Source of the DNA: an uncultured Mycoplasmatota bacterium
GTDB taxonomy: Bacteria; Bacillota_I; Bacilli_A; RF39; UBA660
Direction of reading: 5' to 3'
NCBI GenBank assembly: GCA_947297555.1
Contig: CAMYTM010000040.1
Location: 1 to 6,457 of the forward strand
DNA length: 6,457 bases
The notes under the pieces were generated by a model that was given only the letters and a program-made list of their open reading frames with translations, was not told where the DNA came from and did not search any database. Of the stretch, positions 5,687 to 6,457 are shown piece after piece. A program made the translations under genes and the position numbers. Each line of letters opens with the position of its first letter. Position 1 is the stretch's first letter.

Positions 5687-5695
5687 CATAGAATA
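5687..5695 (+). promoter_or_regulatory. Candidate mother-cell sigma (sigma-K/sigma-E type) -10 element for yabG
   Basis: CATAGAATA fits the sigma-K -10 pattern CATANNNTA exactly and is one base off the sigma-E form CATACAAT. Bacillus subtilis yabG is a sigma-K gene. No convincing -35 is visible (only GCAA at 5667-5670, at roughly the right distance), and the predicted start would fall at about 5701, at the edge of the Shine-Dalgarno site GGTGA (5700-5704). The call is therefore tentative. Confidence 0.35.
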
Positions 5696-5710
5696 TATTG
5701 GTGAAGAATT

Positions 5711-6457
5711 ATGCCAGTTAAAAAAGGCGATATTGTGACTCGTAAAAGTTATGAACATGATACTTTGTTTAAAGTAATGAATATTAAAGGAAATATTTGT
5801 TATTTAAAAGGACTAGATGTTCGTTTGTATGCTGATAGTGAAGTAAGTGATTTAAGTTTGGCAACAGAAGAAGAAATAGAAGAATTAAAAAAGGAGGAAA
5901 AGGAAGAAAATGATGAGCTGCTTGATCGTAGTGCTTTCTTTTATCTTCCAGGAAAAGTTTTGCATTTGGATGGGGATAATGAATATTTAGGAAGATGTCT
6001 TGCTTATTATAAGAAACATAATATTTTTGCAGTTGGAAAAAGAGTAAGTGAATCTGAAGTGGCTAGTAAAATTCGTAGTATGCTTCAAGAATATAATCCT
6101 GATATTGTGATTATTACAGGCCATGACGCTTATTTTAGAAAAAAAGGTAAAATGGAAGATATTCATAATTATAAGAATACGGAAAATTTTGTGAAAGCCG
6201 TGAAAGAGTGTAGAAGATATGAAAAAAGCCATGAAAAATTAGTAGTGATTGCTGGGGCTTGTCAAAGTAATTATGAAGAACTTATTAAGGCGGGGGCTAA
6301 TTTTGCTTCTAGTCCAAAGCGTGTAAATATTCATTGCTTGGATCCAGCAATTATTGCTACAACATTATCTTTAACGGAACGGAATAAGGAAGTTGATTTG
6401 ATTGCTATGCTTGAAAAAACAAAATACGGGAGTGATGGGATGGGGGGAATTATTTCC
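5711..6457 (+). CDS. yabG: Sporulation-specific protease YabG, C-terminus beyond the window
   Basis: YabG (peptidase family U57) is a mother-cell protease that processes spore-coat proteins in Bacillus subtilis and the germination proteins SleC and CspBA in Clostridioides difficile. The open frame runs 249 residues to the window edge without a stop; the family is near 290, so about 40 residues are missing. Visible parts are an N-terminal KKGDIVTRKSY segment with a small beta-domain, a highly charged Glu/Lys linker at about 52-70, FYLPGKVLHLDGD at 76-88, VIITGHDAY at 133-141 with H138, and VVIAGACQSNYEE at 178-190 with C184, the probable catalytic cysteine by analogy with the cysteine shown to matter in C. 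difficile. ANFASSPKRVNIHCLDP at 196-211 is strongly conserved. GGTGA at 5700-5704, six bases upstream, sets the ATG. It has its own spacing after the rsmA terminator. It is the best evidence that the organism makes spores or has spore-forming ancestry. Confidence 0.92.
   Translation, partial: MPVKKGDIVTRKSYEHDTLFKVMNIKGNICYLKGLDVRLYADSEVSDLSLATEEEIEELKKEEKEENDELLDRSAFFYLPGKVLHLDGDNEYLGRCLAYYKKHNIFAVGKRVSESEVASKIRSMLQEYNPDIVIITGHDAYFRKKGKMEDIHNYKNTENFVKAVKECRRYEKSHEKLVVIAGACQSNYEELIKAGANFASSPKRVNIHCLDPAIIATTLSLTERNKEVDLIAMLEKTKYGSDGMGGIIS

Noticed and set aside
5987..6232. Minus-strand 81-codon open frame inside yabG
   Set aside because: Antisense to a conserved yabG region; the Phe/Ile/Ser-rich translation is typical of reading AT-rich genes backwards.

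Overview
The window comes from an AT-rich, low-GC Gram-positive bacterium (Bacillota). Purine-rich Shine-Dalgarno sites precede every complete gene, tryptophan is written TGG throughout and TGA works as a stop, so this is the standard bacterial code and not the Mycoplasma code. The gene order metG - tatD - yabE-like (3D domain) - rsmA - yabG is the classic Bacillus/Clostridium block metS-yabD-yabE-(rnmV)-ksgA-yabG. The sporulation protease gene yabG suggests a spore-former, or a lineage that descends from one. An uncultured gut-type Bacilli/Erysipelotrichia relative would fit, but the species cannot be named from the sequence.

Layout. Bases 1-109 are GC-rich, C-rich and then a run of ten G; they do not match the rest and look like a contig-end artefact that replaces the start of a short-chain dehydrogenase gene (110-766). 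The methionyl-tRNA synthetase gene follows after 16 bases and ends at a strong intrinsic terminator. Next comes a self-contained unit (about 2340-3401): an AT-rich upstream region, an exact TTGACA / 17 bases / TATAAT promoter whose spacer holds a G10 tract, a gene for a DUF3419-like SAM-binding protein, and a terminator overlapping its stop codon. After it the conserved block resumes with tatD, a small exported 3D-domain protein, rsmA, a terminator, and yabG, which runs off the right edge.

How the genes work together. The conserved genes are tRNA charging (MetRS), nucleic-acid processing (TatD), cell wall or spore-related (3D protein), ribosome maturation (RsmA) and spore-coat/germination proteolysis (YabG). 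The rnmV gene usually found between yabE and ksgA is absent. The DUF3419-like gene interrupts this block.

The most notable observation is the G10 tract at 2403-2412. It lies inside an otherwise consensus sigma-A promoter with the optimal 17-base spacing, which is the arrangement of a phase-variable promoter: slippage of one or two G would move the spacer away from 17 and weaken transcription. The target would be a SAM-dependent enzyme of a family that includes betaine-lipid synthases, so a switchable surface or lipid change is a reasonable but unproven idea.
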